64,000 nucleotides of DNA from CATQHP01 sp965214915 (GTDB lineage: Bacteria; Acidobacteriota; Terriglobia; Bryobacterales; UBA6623): positions 1,488,001 to 1,552,000 of the forward strand of contig CBDCCP010000001.1 in assembly GCA_965214915.1 (NCBI GenBank), in the 5' to 3' direction. A program made the position numbers and the translations under genes. Below the pieces are notes generated by a model, which made no database searches, was not told where the DNA came from, and saw nothing but the letters and a program-made list of their open reading frames with translations. Shown piece by piece: positions 45,300 to 54,562 of this stretch (the first letter of the stretch is position 1; each line of letters starts with the position of its first letter).

Positions 45300-46568
45300 C
45301 TAACCGCCGAAGTATGTCGAGCCTTCCGCCAGATGGCGGCGGCAGACTTCTTCGTTGAGCTCGATGCCCAGGCCCGGTTTGTCGTCGAGGACATAGTAGC
45401 CGTTCCGATAGAACGGCCCGTCGCGGAGGATGAGGTCGTCCCAATGCTCGAGCTCCACCGAATCCGACTCCAGGGCTACGAAGGAGCGGATCGCGGCGCA
45501 GGCGTGCGCGTTCGCCACGGTGCCGACCGGCGTACACATGTTGTGGCAGGCGAAGGTGATGTAGTACTGGTCGGCCCAGTCGGCGATGCGCTTGGTCTCG
45601 AGCAGTCCGCCCGATTTTTGCGGGTCGGGCTGAATGATGTCGGCGGCTTGCTTCTCGATGAAAGGCCGGAACGAGTGGCGCGTGTAGAGGTTTTCTCCCG
45701 TGCAGGTCGGGACTTTGCACTCCTGCGTGAAGCGCGCCATGGCGTCGGCGTTTTGCGGCGGGATCGGGTCTTCGATGAACCACAGATTGAGATCCTCGAC
45801 CATGTATGAAAACTTCAGGGCGTCGGCGTAGTTGTAGTTGAAATGCAGATCGATGCCCAGCGGGTAGTGCTCGCCGAGGCGTTTGCGAACGGCGACCAGG
45901 ATGTTGCGCCACTGCTCCATCTCGACGGTGGTGATGGCGCGGTTCCAAAGCTCCTGCCGGTAGCGGTAAGGCTGCCCGGCCATAGTCATGGAGCGGCCTT
46001 CCCAATCCATGTCGAACTTGGTGGCGGCGAAACCGTAGTCGAGCGATTTCTCGGCCTCTTCGACCCAAGCCGCGGGGTCGGGCGTTTTCGGCGAGCCGGT
46101 GTCGTGGTAAATCAGGATCTTGTCGCGGAATTTTCCGCCTAAGAGCGTGTAAACGGGGACGCCGAGGATCTTTCCGGCCAAGTCCCAGAGCGCGCTCTCG
46201 ATGCCGCCGATCGCGCCGGCCAGCGAGCCGGTCCACGAACCGTGCCCGAGTTGCGCCTCGGCCATTTTCACGGCGAGATAGTCGACCTGCAGCGGGTCTT
46301 CGCCGAGAAGCAAGTCTTCGAGACCGCGGATGTGATCGAGGATGCCGTGGCGGTTGTACGCCTCGCCGATGCCGTAAACGCCGGAGTCGGTCTCGATCTT
46401 CACCAGGTGCGCCGGGTACTTGATCATGACCGACGCCGTTTTGACGGCGGTGATCTTGACCTTTCCCAGATTGCTCTGCGCCTGCGGGTAGGCGCGCACC
46501 GCCTGTGGCGCTTCGGCCAGGAACGCGGCGCCAAGAGCGCTTTTCAAGAAGGAGCGGCGGTTCGGCAT
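45300..46568 (-). CDS. Enolase-superfamily dehydratase/racemase (mandelate racemase-like)
   Basis: 422 residues with a Tat signal (RRSFLKSALGAAFLAEA). Features of the mandelate racemase/galactonate dehydratase branch are visible: IGGIESALWDLAGK, the ATKFDMDWEG region, DLHFNYNY for a metal Asp, WFIEDPIPP for a Glu, TGENLY, and FACHNMCTPVG near the second catalytic base. The sugar acid it acts on is not determined. It is about 35 bases downstream of the DUF1501 gene on the same strand, so they may be co-transcribed. Confidence 0.87.
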   Translation of the reverse strand: MPNRRSFLKSALGAAFLAEAPQAVRAYPQAQSNLGKVKITAVKTASVMIKYPAHLVKIETDSGVYGIGEAYNRHGILDHIRGLEDLLLGEDPLQVDYLAVKMAEAQLGHGSWTGSLAGAIGGIESALWDLAGKILGVPVYTLLGGKFRDKILIYHDTGSPKTPDPAAWVEEAEKSLDYGFAATKFDMDWEGRSMTMAGQPYRYRQELWNRAITTVEMEQWRNILVAVRKRLGEHYPLGIDLHFNYNYADALKFSYMVEDLNLWFIEDPIPPQNADAMARFTQECKVPTCTGENLYTRHSFRPFIEKQAADIIQPDPQKSGGLLETKRIADWADQYYITFACHNMCTPVGTVANAHACAAIRSFVALESDSVELEHWDDLILRDGPFYRNGYYVLDDKPGLGIELNEEVCRRHLAEGSTYFGG

Positions 46569-46603
46569 GACTGCATCATACCGGACAGCGGCAAGAGCCG
46601 GGT

Positions 46604-48031
46604 TCAGGCGATCAATTCGCGAATCGTCTCGCCGCCGGTTTGGCTGAGTTGCTTTTCGCGGCCTTGGGCGAAGTAGGTGAGCTTGGCGTCGTCGAGACCG
46701 AGCAGGCGCAGCAGCGTCACGTGCAGGTTCTTGATCGGATGCACGGTTTCGACCGCGGTCCGCCCGGTTTCGTCGGTCGCGCCAACGATTTTGCCTCGGG
46801 GAGCGTCGCCGCCGGCCATCCAGAAGGCCATCGCGGGCGCATTGTGGTCGCGGCCCCAGGCTTTATCGACGCCGCGGATGCCGTTGTCGGGCGAGCGCCC
46901 GAACTCGCCTGCCCAGACGACCAGAGTTTCTTCGAACAGGCCGCTGCGTTTGAGGTCTTTGAGCAGTCCGGCGATGGGCCGGTCGACGGTGTCCATGCGC
47001 GAGCCGTGGGCTTTTTCGATGTAATCGTGCGAGTCCCAGCCGCTGGCCATCACCTGCACGAAGCGCACGCCGCGCTCCACCAGACGCCGCGCCAGAAGAC
47101 AGCGCCTGCCCAAAGAGACGACGTCGGCGTTTTCGCTGTTCAATCCGTAAAGCTCGCGCGTCTCTTCGGGCTCCGCGTCGATATCGATCGCTTCGGGCAT
47201 TTCGGCCTGCATCCGAAAGGCGAGCTCGTAGCTTTCGATGCGCGCGGCCAGCTCGTCGTGCGACGGACGGCGTTCCATGTGCCGGCGGTTGAGTTCGCCG
47301 AGAAAGTCGAGATTCGCCCGCTGCTGTTCCCGGGCGACGTATTCCGGCGGATTCATGTCGAGCACCGGAGCGCCCTGAGAGCGCAGCGGCGTGCCCTGGT
47401 AATGGGCCGGCAGGAAACCGTTCGACCAGTTCCCCGCGCCGCCTTGCGGGTAGGCCAGATCGGGCAGCACGACGAACCCCGGCAGGTTTTGATTTTCCGT
47501 CCCCAGCCCGTAGGTCACCCACGAGCCCATGGCCGGGTCGCCGCCGAAACGGTTGCCGGTGTTGAGGTGGTAGAGCGCCGTCGGGTGATTGACCGACGTG
47601 GCCTGCAATCCGCGGTAAAAGCAGATGTCGTCCACGCAGTCGGCGAAATGCCGGAATTTCTTGTTGATCTCGATGCCCAGCTTGCCGGCGCGTTGGAATT
47701 CGAACGGACTGCGCACGAAGTAGCGCCGGCCGGTATTCATCGAGGCTTCGAACTTCGTCCGCTCCTTGACGAATTCCGTCATGTGCAGATCGATCAGCTT
47801 GTGCTTGGGGTCGAAGGTGTCGATATGGCTGGGGCCGCCCTCCATCAACAGGAAGATGCAGCTTTTCGCCTTCGCCCGAAAGTGGCCTCGCTTCGGCGAA
47901 AGCGCTCCCGCGCGGGCTTTCTCTCCGTGGAGCATCGCCGTCAGCGCGAGCGATCCCAGGCCCATGCCGGAGTGGTAGAGAAACTCCCGGCGGGAAGGTT
48001 GCGCCGTATGAACTTTTTGCCGCATGTTCAT
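46604..48031 (-). CDS. DUF1501 family protein, Tat-exported
   Basis: 475 residues from ATG 48031 (another ATG at 48025). The N-terminus has a twin-arginine signal, SRREFLYHSGMGLGSLALTA. The rest matches DUF1501, an alkaline-phosphatase-like fold: FLLMEGGPSHIDTFDPK, GFLPAHYQGTPL, WDSHDYIEKAH, and VVWAGEFGRSPDNG. DUF1501 genes are typically paired with PSD1 genes; here the PSD1 stop lies two bases before this start. They probably form one exported system of unknown function. Confidence 0.9.
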   Translation of the reverse strand: MNMRQKVHTAQPSRREFLYHSGMGLGSLALTAMLHGEKARAGALSPKRGHFRAKAKSCIFLLMEGGPSHIDTFDPKHKLIDLHMTEFVKERTKFEASMNTGRRYFVRSPFEFQRAGKLGIEINKKFRHFADCVDDICFYRGLQATSVNHPTALYHLNTGNRFGGDPAMGSWVTYGLGTENQNLPGFVVLPDLAYPQGGAGNWSNGFLPAHYQGTPLRSQGAPVLDMNPPEYVAREQQRANLDFLGELNRRHMERRPSHDELAARIESYELAFRMQAEMPEAIDIDAEPEETRELYGLNSENADVVSLGRRCLLARRLVERGVRFVQVMASGWDSHDYIEKAHGSRMDTVDRPIAGLLKDLKRSGLFEETLVVWAGEFGRSPDNGIRGVDKAWGRDHNAPAMAFWMAGGDAPRGKIVGATDETGRTAVETVHPIKNLHVTLLRLLGLDDAKLTYFAQGREKQLSQTGGETIRELIA

Positions 48032-48033
48032 CC

Positions 48034-50691
48034 TCAGTACACGTAAACGAACTCGTTGGAGTTGAACAACGCCAGGGCGATATCCGCCAAGGCGCGGGTC
48101 TCGGGCGCCGCTTCGCTGGGGTGCGGGTTGTGCTCGTAATCGACTTTCAGGCGCGGTTGGACGAACTGGTACTTCTCGCCGGTCAACTCGCTTGTAATCG
48201 TCGCCATGATGGTCGGTTCCTCGCCGCGCGGCCGCGCCGGATGGGCAGTATGATGCTTGCACATCTTTTCGTAATGTTCAAGCGCGAGAGCGAGTTCGTC
48301 GTCCGCCGGAGCGCGCCCGTAAGCCAACTCGAACGCCCGCGCGATGCGCTGCGCGGGGGAATCCGCCTCGGCTTCGACCCGCTGGGCCATAATCAGCGCC
48401 ATATCGTGCGATTGCTCGCCGTTCAACAGGGTGAACGCCTGCGTGGGCACGGTTGACGCCTCGCGGCGCTCGCAGGTCAGATCGGGGTTCGCGCCGTTGA
48501 ACGCCTCGATCATGGGGTCGAGCAGGCTGCGCTGCTGGAAGCTGTAAATCGAACGGCGGTTTCTGTCCCGCCGCTTCGGCGCCGGTTGATAGGCGGGCCG
48601 CAGCGAGCCTTGGGCGTGGCGCGGCTGGCGCGCTGCGTCGGAGTTGATCTGTGGATACGTTCCCGGGCCGCCCGTCGAGTCGCTGATCTCTCCCGAGATC
48701 GCGAGCATGCTGTCGCGGATTTCCTCGGCCTCCAGCCGCCGCGGCGAAAAGCGCGCCAGGTAAAGGTTTTCGGGGTCGGCCTGCCGCAGCGCGTCCGGCG
48801 CCGGGTGCTCCGCCGAGCGCCGATACGCCGCCGACAGCAGAATTACGCGGTGGACCGCCTTCACGCTCCAGCCCTGCTCGATAAAGAACCCGGCCAGCCA
48901 ATCGAGCAGTTGCGGATGGGTCGGCTTTTTGCCCATCTTGCCGAAGTTGTTGGCGTTGGCGGCGATGCCGCGGCTGAAATGATACTGCCAGATACGATTG
49001 ACCATCACGCGCGCAGTCAGCGGGTTGCGCGCATCGGCCGTCCATTCCGCCAGCGCCCGCCGCCGCCCGGAGACGGTCTGCGGAATGTCCGCCGCGGGCA
49101 GATCGGAGTAGCGGGCGACGGCTTCGATCATGCCGGGCGAAACGGGGTCGCCCGGCGCTTGCAGATCGCCCCCGACGAGAACGTGCGTCTGCGCGTTGGC
49201 GTAATCGCCTTTCTTCATATAACTGTTGGCGCCGGAGGGGACGTCGTTCCAGGCTTGGACCAAACCGCTGCTCACCACGGTCGCAATCGGGTCGAAACGC
49301 TGCGCCGAGCCCTGGTGCAGGGTTTTTTGCTTGCGCAGGAGCTTGAGCGTCTCGGCCTCTTCCTTGTCGAGGTAGCGCTGCAGGGCTCCGCTCGCAGCCT
49401 TGGCCGCAACCTCTTCGCCTTTCGCCGCGGCCAAGCGCACCCGCCCCCGCTCGTGCATCAGATCCATACGGCGGTCGAGGTCGGCGATCGTGTCGCTGTA
49501 ATACTTCTTGCCCGCGGCGAAGCCGGCCGTGGACTCGTAGGGCTGGAAATCCAGCGGCCGCCGGGCGAAGGCCGTCGTGGCGAACGCCGCCTGCATGCGG
49601 TAGTAATCTTTCGTCGGAATCGGGTCGAACTTGTGGTCGTGGCAGCGCGCGCAGCCCAGCGTGAGACCGAGGAACGTCTGGCCGACGTGGTGCGTTACGT
49701 CGTCCAGAAACAATTGCCGGGTGACCGCCGCGACGGCCATGCCGGTGTGCTCCCAGGGGCCCGTGCGCAGAAAGCCGGTGGCCAGGATCGCTTCCGGGTC
49801 GTCGGGAAAGATCTCGTCGCCGGCGATCTGCTCGAGGATGAAACGGTCGTAGGGCTTATCGTTGTTGAAGCTGCGGATGACGTAGTCGCGGTACCGCCAA
49901 GCGGTGGGGCGCTCGAAGTCGTTCGAGTAGCCGGACGTATCGGCATAGCGTGTGACGTCGAGCCAATGGCGCCCCCAGCGCTCGCCGTAGCGCGGCGAGG
50001 CGAGCAGACGTTCGACGACTTTCTTGTACGCTCCCGCGTCCGTGTCGTCGAGGAACTCGCGCACTTCCTGCGGGGTAGGCGGCAGTCCGGTCAGGTCGAA
50101 CGTCACGCGGCGCAGCAGCGTCAGCTTATCCGCTTGCGGGCCGGGCTCCAGATTTTTTTCGGCCAGCTTTTCGAGGATGAAGCGATCGACAGGCGTGCGA
50201 ATTTCCATCTCCGTGTCTGCAACTTCGGGCGGCGCCTCTTTCCGGAGCGGGCGAAAGGCCCACAGGTCTTCTTCGGCGTAATCCCAAGCCGTTTCCGTTA
50301 AGGCCGGGCCGTACGGCGCGCCGGCCGCGACCCACTCGCGGAATGCGCGCACAGTATCGGCGGGAAGCTTTTTCTCGGCGCCCCCGGGCGGCATCTGGAG
50401 CTCGCCCGCGTGCTCCAGGGCGGCGATCAGCGTCCCGGAATCGGGGTCGCCGGCGACGACCGCCGCGCCGCGCAGCCCCCCCTTCAAGGCTCCGCCGCGC
50501 GTGCGCAGGTCGAGCTCGGCGAAGATGTTCCCCTCGCCGTGGCAGCCCAGGCACTGCTGCTTGAGCGTGGGCTGCACGACCTCGCGGAACAGATCTTCCC
50601 CGGAATCGGCCGCCAGACAAGTCAGCGGCAAGAGCGCCGCGAGAACCAAGCAACTGCGTATCGAGAACAAGCGGAAACTCCCCGCAAGCAT
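48034..50691 (-). CDS. PSD1/DUF1549/DUF1553 cytochrome-type secreted protein
   Basis: 885 residues with a signal peptide (about 1-28). The N-terminal cytochrome-type domain has one haem motif, C47-L-G-C50-H51. DUF1549 (PVDRFILEKLAEKNL, LTGLPPTPQEV, ERWGRHWLDVTRYADTSGY) and DUF1553 (NPLTARVMVNRIWQYHFSRGIA, LLNGEQSHDMA) follow. The second copy of this type in the window; the one at 26.0-28.5 kb shares the layout. It overlaps the reading unit of the DUF1501 gene closely (two-base gap), a conserved pairing. Confidence 0.9.
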   Translation of the reverse strand: MLAGSFRLFSIRSCLVLAALLPLTCLAADSGEDLFREVVQPTLKQQCLGCHGEGNIFAELDLRTRGGALKGGLRGAAVVAGDPDSGTLIAALEHAGELQMPPGGAEKKLPADTVRAFREWVAAGAPYGPALTETAWDYAEEDLWAFRPLRKEAPPEVADTEMEIRTPVDRFILEKLAEKNLEPGPQADKLTLLRRVTFDLTGLPPTPQEVREFLDDTDAGAYKKVVERLLASPRYGERWGRHWLDVTRYADTSGYSNDFERPTAWRYRDYVIRSFNNDKPYDRFILEQIAGDEIFPDDPEAILATGFLRTGPWEHTGMAVAAVTRQLFLDDVTHHVGQTFLGLTLGCARCHDHKFDPIPTKDYYRMQAAFATTAFARRPLDFQPYESTAGFAAGKKYYSDTIADLDRRMDLMHERGRVRLAAAKGEEVAAKAASGALQRYLDKEEAETLKLLRKQKTLHQGSAQRFDPIATVVSSGLVQAWNDVPSGANSYMKKGDYANAQTHVLVGGDLQAPGDPVSPGMIEAVARYSDLPAADIPQTVSGRRRALAEWTADARNPLTARVMVNRIWQYHFSRGIAANANNFGKMGKKPTHPQLLDWLAGFFIEQGWSVKAVHRVILLSAAYRRSAEHPAPDALRQADPENLYLARFSPRRLEAEEIRDSMLAISGEISDSTGGPGTYPQINSDAARQPRHAQGSLRPAYQPAPKRRDRNRRSIYSFQQRSLLDPMIEAFNGANPDLTCERREASTVPTQAFTLLNGEQSHDMALIMAQRVEAEADSPAQRIARAFELAYGRAPADDELALALEHYEKMCKHHTAHPARPRGEEPTIMATITSELTGEKYQFVQPRLKVDYEHNPHPSEAAPETRALADIALALFNSNEFVYVY

Positions 50692-50748
50692 TCTATCACC
50701 GGCGGCGGTTTGCGCAAAACATATCTTGGAAACGCCCGAACCCGCAAG

Positions 50749-51951
50749 TCATTGCAACCCGGACGGCGAGGTTGCGCCGGCCGCTTCGAGCAGCGCTATC
50801 GTTTCCGCATGGCTTCTGGATTGTGCAGCCCCAAGGGGAGTCGAGCCGCGGTTGTTCCCCGCATTGGGATCGGCGCCGGCCGCCAGCAAATCGTGGACAA
50901 TTGCCGCGCGGCCATGGAGCGCCGCACAGTACAACGGTGTCGAGCCTGTGCGTTTGTTCGGCACATCGACGTCGGCGCCGGCCGCCAGCAGAGCGCGGGC
51001 AATATCGGCGTGACCTCTGAGCGCCGCCCAGTACAGCGGCGTCGAGCCCGTGCGGTTGTTCCGCACATTGGGATCGGCGCCGGCCGCCAGCAGGGCGCGG
51101 ACAATATCCGCGTGACCGCGTTGCGCCGCCCGGTACAGGGGCTTCGAACCCGTGCGTCCGGTTCGCGCATTGGGGTCGGCGCCGGCCGCCAGCAGAGCGC
51201 GGACAACATCGGTGTGGCCGCCGCGCGCCGCGCGATACAAGGGCGTATAGCCCGTGCGCTCGGATCGCGCATTGGGATCTGCGCCGGCTTCAAGCAAAAC
51301 GCGGGTAACGTCCGCACGGCCGTTGAACGCCGCACGGTACAGGGGCGTATAGCCCGACGAGGTGCGCTCGTTGACGTCGAAAACCGCTGCTAAAACACGG
51401 GTTACGGATGCGTCTCCCCACTGCGCGGCGCGGTACAACGGCCGGTGGCGGGCATATTCGATCGGCGCAAACGCTGAAATCGCAGTCGAGAAACCCAGCA
51501 TGAAAAGAAGGGACACGCCCATACTCGGAAAGAACTCACGGCACCGCCGCTCGAGGTAACCGACAGGCCGGGGAGGATAGGAGCGCAACCCCAGCGGACC
51601 CTCGACCTTCCCCATATCCGCTCGACTCAAAACCGGATCGGCAGAGGCCGCGATCTCTACTGCAGACGCCTTCCCTTTCGAGGCAAGGCGCTTGACTCCG
51701 TAGTAACAACTCGACAAACTCAGCAAGCACACGGCCCAAGCCGTCGGCATCCACGACACAACGAGCAGGCCGTACAAATTTTCCCCGAGATCGTCGATGC
51801 CGAACGCCGAACCCCAGGCCGCTGCTGCGGCAAGCAGGCAGAGCGGATATGCCGTAAGCGCGAACCGCAAGTACGCGCGCTGCCAGGAAGACTCCAGATA
51901 TCGCTCCCAAGCCTCTCCCCACGGGAAAATCCAAAGCCTTTTCCACGCCAT
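50749..51951 (-). CDS. Membrane-anchored ankyrin-repeat protein
   Basis: 400 residues from ATG 51951. Two or three hydrophobic segments (about 30-48, 60-82 and 140-160) lie in the N-terminal half. From about residue 165 there are seven ankyrin repeats of 34 residues, each close to TPLYRAAxxGHADIVRALLAAGADPN. The near-uniform repeats suggest recent expansion. The frame stays open upstream to 53010, but that part is only antisense to the enoyl-CoA hydratase gene. Ankyrin repeats bind other proteins; partner unknown. Confidence 0.8.
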   Translation of the reverse strand: MAWKRLWIFPWGEAWERYLESSWQRAYLRFALTAYPLCLLAAAAAWGSAFGIDDLGENLYGLLVVSWMPTAWAVCLLSLSSCYYGVKRLASKGKASAVEIAASADPVLSRADMGKVEGPLGLRSYPPRPVGYLERRCREFFPSMGVSLLFMLGFSTAISAFAPIEYARHRPLYRAAQWGDASVTRVLAAVFDVNERTSSGYTPLYRAAFNGRADVTRVLLEAGADPNARSERTGYTPLYRAARGGHTDVVRALLAAGADPNARTGRTGSKPLYRAAQRGHADIVRALLAAGADPNVRNNRTGSTPLYWAALRGHADIARALLAAGADVDVPNKRTGSTPLYCAALHGRAAIVHDLLAAGADPNAGNNRGSTPLGAAQSRSHAETIALLEAAGATSPSGLQ

Positions 51952-52062
51952 CGCTCCGCTCTTGCGCCGCCGCGCTCTGTCATTGTAGCCGCGGTCTTCC
52001 TGCCGGAGAATTCCGGGCGAATATACTATCGGCTTGCGCGCCTTCGCGCGCCGCCGGAACGA

Positions 52063-52863
52063 ATGAACGATAGAGCGACAACGACGGGCGCGGCCATTCG
52101 AACGGAGCTTTCGCGGCGCAGCAGCGGCGCGCTTGTCGGCCGCATCGCCATCGATAATCCGGCCAAGCTCAACGTCCTCGACCGGCGGTTGAGCCGGCAG
52201 TTGGGCGAGGCCGTCCGCGCATTGGGCGCGCGCGAGGACGTGCGCGCGCTGGTGCTGAGCGGGGCCGGCGTTCGCGCGTTTATCGGGGGCGCGGACATCG
52301 CCGAGATGGCGGCTCTCGACCCCGCTTCCGCGCGCGGCTTCATCGGCGATCTGCACGCAGTCTGTCTGGCGATACGGGAAGCTCCGGTTCCGGTCATCGC
52401 GCGCATCGAGGGCTACTGCCTGGGCGGCGGCATGGAGATTGCGGCAAGCTGCGACATGCGCGCGGCCGCCGAGGGCGCGGTCTTCGGCATGCCTGAGGTG
52501 CGCGTCGGCATTCCGTCGGTGATCGAAGCCGCCTTGCTGCCGCGTCTGATCGGCTGGGGGAAGACGCGCGAACTGCTGCTGACCGGCCGAACCATCGACG
52601 CCGCCGAGGCGCTGTCCTGCGGCTTTCTCGAAAAGCTGACCGCCCGGTCGGAACTCGACGCCGCCGTCGAGCGATGGCTCGAGGCGATCGTTGCCGCCGG
52701 GCCGCAGGCGGTGCGCCTGCAGAAGGCGCTGATCCGCAAATGGGAAACCTCCCGCCTCGACGAAGCGGTCGAGGCCGGCATCGACGCTTTCGCCCAAGCG
52801 TACGCTACCGACGAGCCGAGACGCTTGATGGAGGCGTTTCTGAACCGCCCCCGGCGCAGTTAG
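52063..52863 (+). CDS. Enoyl-CoA hydratase/isomerase family protein
   Basis: 266 residues. The crotonase fold is clear: NPAKLNVLDRRLSRQL, the first oxyanion-hole block GGADIAEMA, the second EGYCLGGGMEIA, then MPEVRVGIPSV around the catalytic acid. It would hydrate or isomerise an enoyl-CoA, as in fatty acid or branched-chain breakdown; the exact substrate is open. It is divergent from the ankyrin gene and followed by a sulfatase gene 46 bases on. Confidence 0.88.
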   Translation: MNDRATTTGAAIRTELSRRSSGALVGRIAIDNPAKLNVLDRRLSRQLGEAVRALGAREDVRALVLSGAGVRAFIGGADIAEMAALDPASARGFIGDLHAVCLAIREAPVPVIARIEGYCLGGGMEIAASCDMRAAAEGAVFGMPEVRVGIPSVIEAALLPRLIGWGKTRELLLTGRTIDAAEALSCGFLEKLTARSELDAAVERWLEAIVAAGPQAVRLQKALIRKWETSRLDEAVEAGIDAFAQAYATDEPRRLMEAFLNRPRRS

Positions 52864-52909
52864 CCCGCGCCGCGCGCCCGAGTTCCCAAGCTGCCCTATC
52901 ATATTCGTG

Positions 52910-54394
52910 ATGAGCCTTACCCGACGCCAACTGATGCTTGCTTCGCTGGCTGCCGCCGCGGCCCCGCGGGCGGCCGCCCAAGGCAAGCGGCCGAACGTCC
53001 TTTTCGCCATCGCCGACGATTGGGGCTGGCCCCACGCCGGCGCCTACGGCTGCTCCTGGGTCCGCACGCCCGCCTTCGACCGGGTCGCCGCCGAGGGCGT
53101 CTTGTTTACCAATTGCTTTACCTCGAACCCCAAATGCTCGCCCTGTCGGGCAAGCATCCTGACCGGACGCAACAGTTGGCAGCTCGAGGAGGCAACCAAC
53201 CATTTCGGCGTCTTTCCGGCCAAGTGGGCGGTCTTCCCCGACTTGTTCGAAAAGGCCGGCTACCACGTCGGCCATACCGGCAAGGGCTGGGGGCCGGGCG
53301 ATTACGAGGCCGGCGGTTTCGAGCGCAACCCGGCGGGGCCGAATTACGACAAGCACACGGCGCCGCCCAAGTTCCGCTACATGTCGAACAAGGACTACGC
53401 TCGCAATTTCGACCACTTCCTCGAAAGCCGCGGCGGCGACCAACCGTTCTGCTTCTGGTTCGGCACGCACGAGCCGCACCGCGCCTATGAAGACGGCGCC
53501 GGCGAGCGCAGCGACAAGCTTTACAAAGATGTCGATGTCCCCAAGTTCTACCCCGATAACGAGGTCATCCGCCGCGATCTCGCCGATTATGCCGTCGAGA
53601 GCGAATGGTTCGACACGCATCTGGGCCGCATCCTCGAAAAGCTCGAACGGATCGGCGAGCTCGACAACACGCTGGTGCTGGTCACCTCCGACCACGGCAT
53701 GCCGTTTCCGCGAGTCAAGGGACAGATCTACGAGTACGGTTTCCACCTGCCCCTGGCGATGCGCTGGGGCGGGATGCCGGGCGGGCGCAAGATCGACGAC
53801 TTCATCAACGTGCGCGACTTCGCGCCGACCTTCCTCGAGCTTGCCGGAATCGACATTCCGGATTCGATGACGGGCAAAAGTTTTGCCGATGTGTTGCGCT
53901 CGGGAGATTCCGGCCTGGTCGACAAGACGCGCAACCGCATGTTGATCGGCAAGGAGCGCCACGATCTGGGCCGCCCCAACGACTGGGGCTACCCCGTGCG
54001 CGCGCTGCGCACCCCCGAGTTCCTCTACGTTCGCAACTACGAGCCCGACCGCTGGCCCGCCGGCAACCCCGAAACCGGTTACCGCAACTGCGACGACAGC
54101 CCGACGAAGTCCCAGCTTTTGCGCGGATTCGACGAGTATTACCGCATGTCGTTCGGCAAACGCCCAGCGGAAGAGCTGTACAAAATCCCCGAAGACAGCG
54201 ATTGCGTCGAGAACTTGGCCGACGACCCCGCCCACGCCGAAACCAAGAAACGCCTGCGCGCCGAATTGGAACGCCGTCTCAGGGACGACGGCGACCCCCG
54301 CGCCTTGGGCCGGGGTTGGGTCTTCGACACTTACAACTACACCGGCGGACGCAGGCATGCGTTCGACGCGTGGCTCGCCAACCATGCGCCATAA
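52910..54394 (+). CDS. Sulfatase (Cys-type), heparan N-sulfatase-like, Tat-exported
   Basis: 494 residues from ATG 52910 (a GTG immediately precedes it). The signal TRRQLMLASLAAAAAPRAAA is Tat-like. Formylglycine motif: C-S-P-C-R in KCSPCRASILTGR. FAIADDWGWPHAGAYGCSW at the start and LVTSDHGMPFPRVKG later are characteristic of the sulfamidase/heparan N-sulfatase branch, so a sulfated amino sugar is a reasonable guess. No maturase is nearby. Confidence 0.9.
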   Translation: MSLTRRQLMLASLAAAAAPRAAAQGKRPNVLFAIADDWGWPHAGAYGCSWVRTPAFDRVAAEGVLFTNCFTSNPKCSPCRASILTGRNSWQLEEATNHFGVFPAKWAVFPDLFEKAGYHVGHTGKGWGPGDYEAGGFERNPAGPNYDKHTAPPKFRYMSNKDYARNFDHFLESRGGDQPFCFWFGTHEPHRAYEDGAGERSDKLYKDVDVPKFYPDNEVIRRDLADYAVESEWFDTHLGRILEKLERIGELDNTLVLVTSDHGMPFPRVKGQIYEYGFHLPLAMRWGGMPGGRKIDDFINVRDFAPTFLELAGIDIPDSMTGKSFADVLRSGDSGLVDKTRNRMLIGKERHDLGRPNDWGYPVRALRTPEFLYVRNYEPDRWPAGNPETGYRNCDDSPTKSQLLRGFDEYYRMSFGKRPAEELYKIPEDSDCVENLADDPAHAETKKRLRAELERRLRDDGDPRALGRGWVFDTYNYTGGRRHAFDAWLANHAP

Positions 54395-54417
54395 CAGCAG
54401 CCCTCGGCAAAAGCCGC

Positions 54418-54440
54418 GCAGGCGGGCGCCCGCTGCTTTT
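54418..54440 (+). terminator. Candidate rho-independent terminator after sulfatase gene
   Basis: GCAG with one unpaired G then CGG pairs with CCG and CTGC around a GCGC loop, followed by TTTT (54437-54440). It lies 24 bases after the sulfatase stop. The bulge and short U-run make it moderate. Confidence 0.4.
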
Positions 54441-54562
54441 CAGCGCCGCCCCGGGTGTATTAAACTGCATTGACCGGCCTCTTCACGCTTCAACGACTCA
54501 GCGGGCGCGGCGACAAGCCTTGCGCAGGGGGCGAAACTCTCTAAATCCGAGGACGATGCGGG

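Noticed and set aside
51952..53010. Extension of the ankyrin protein to an upstream start, giving about 750 residues
   Set aside because: The added part lies antisense to a well-conserved enoyl-CoA hydratase, while ATG 51951 starts a sensible membrane domain.
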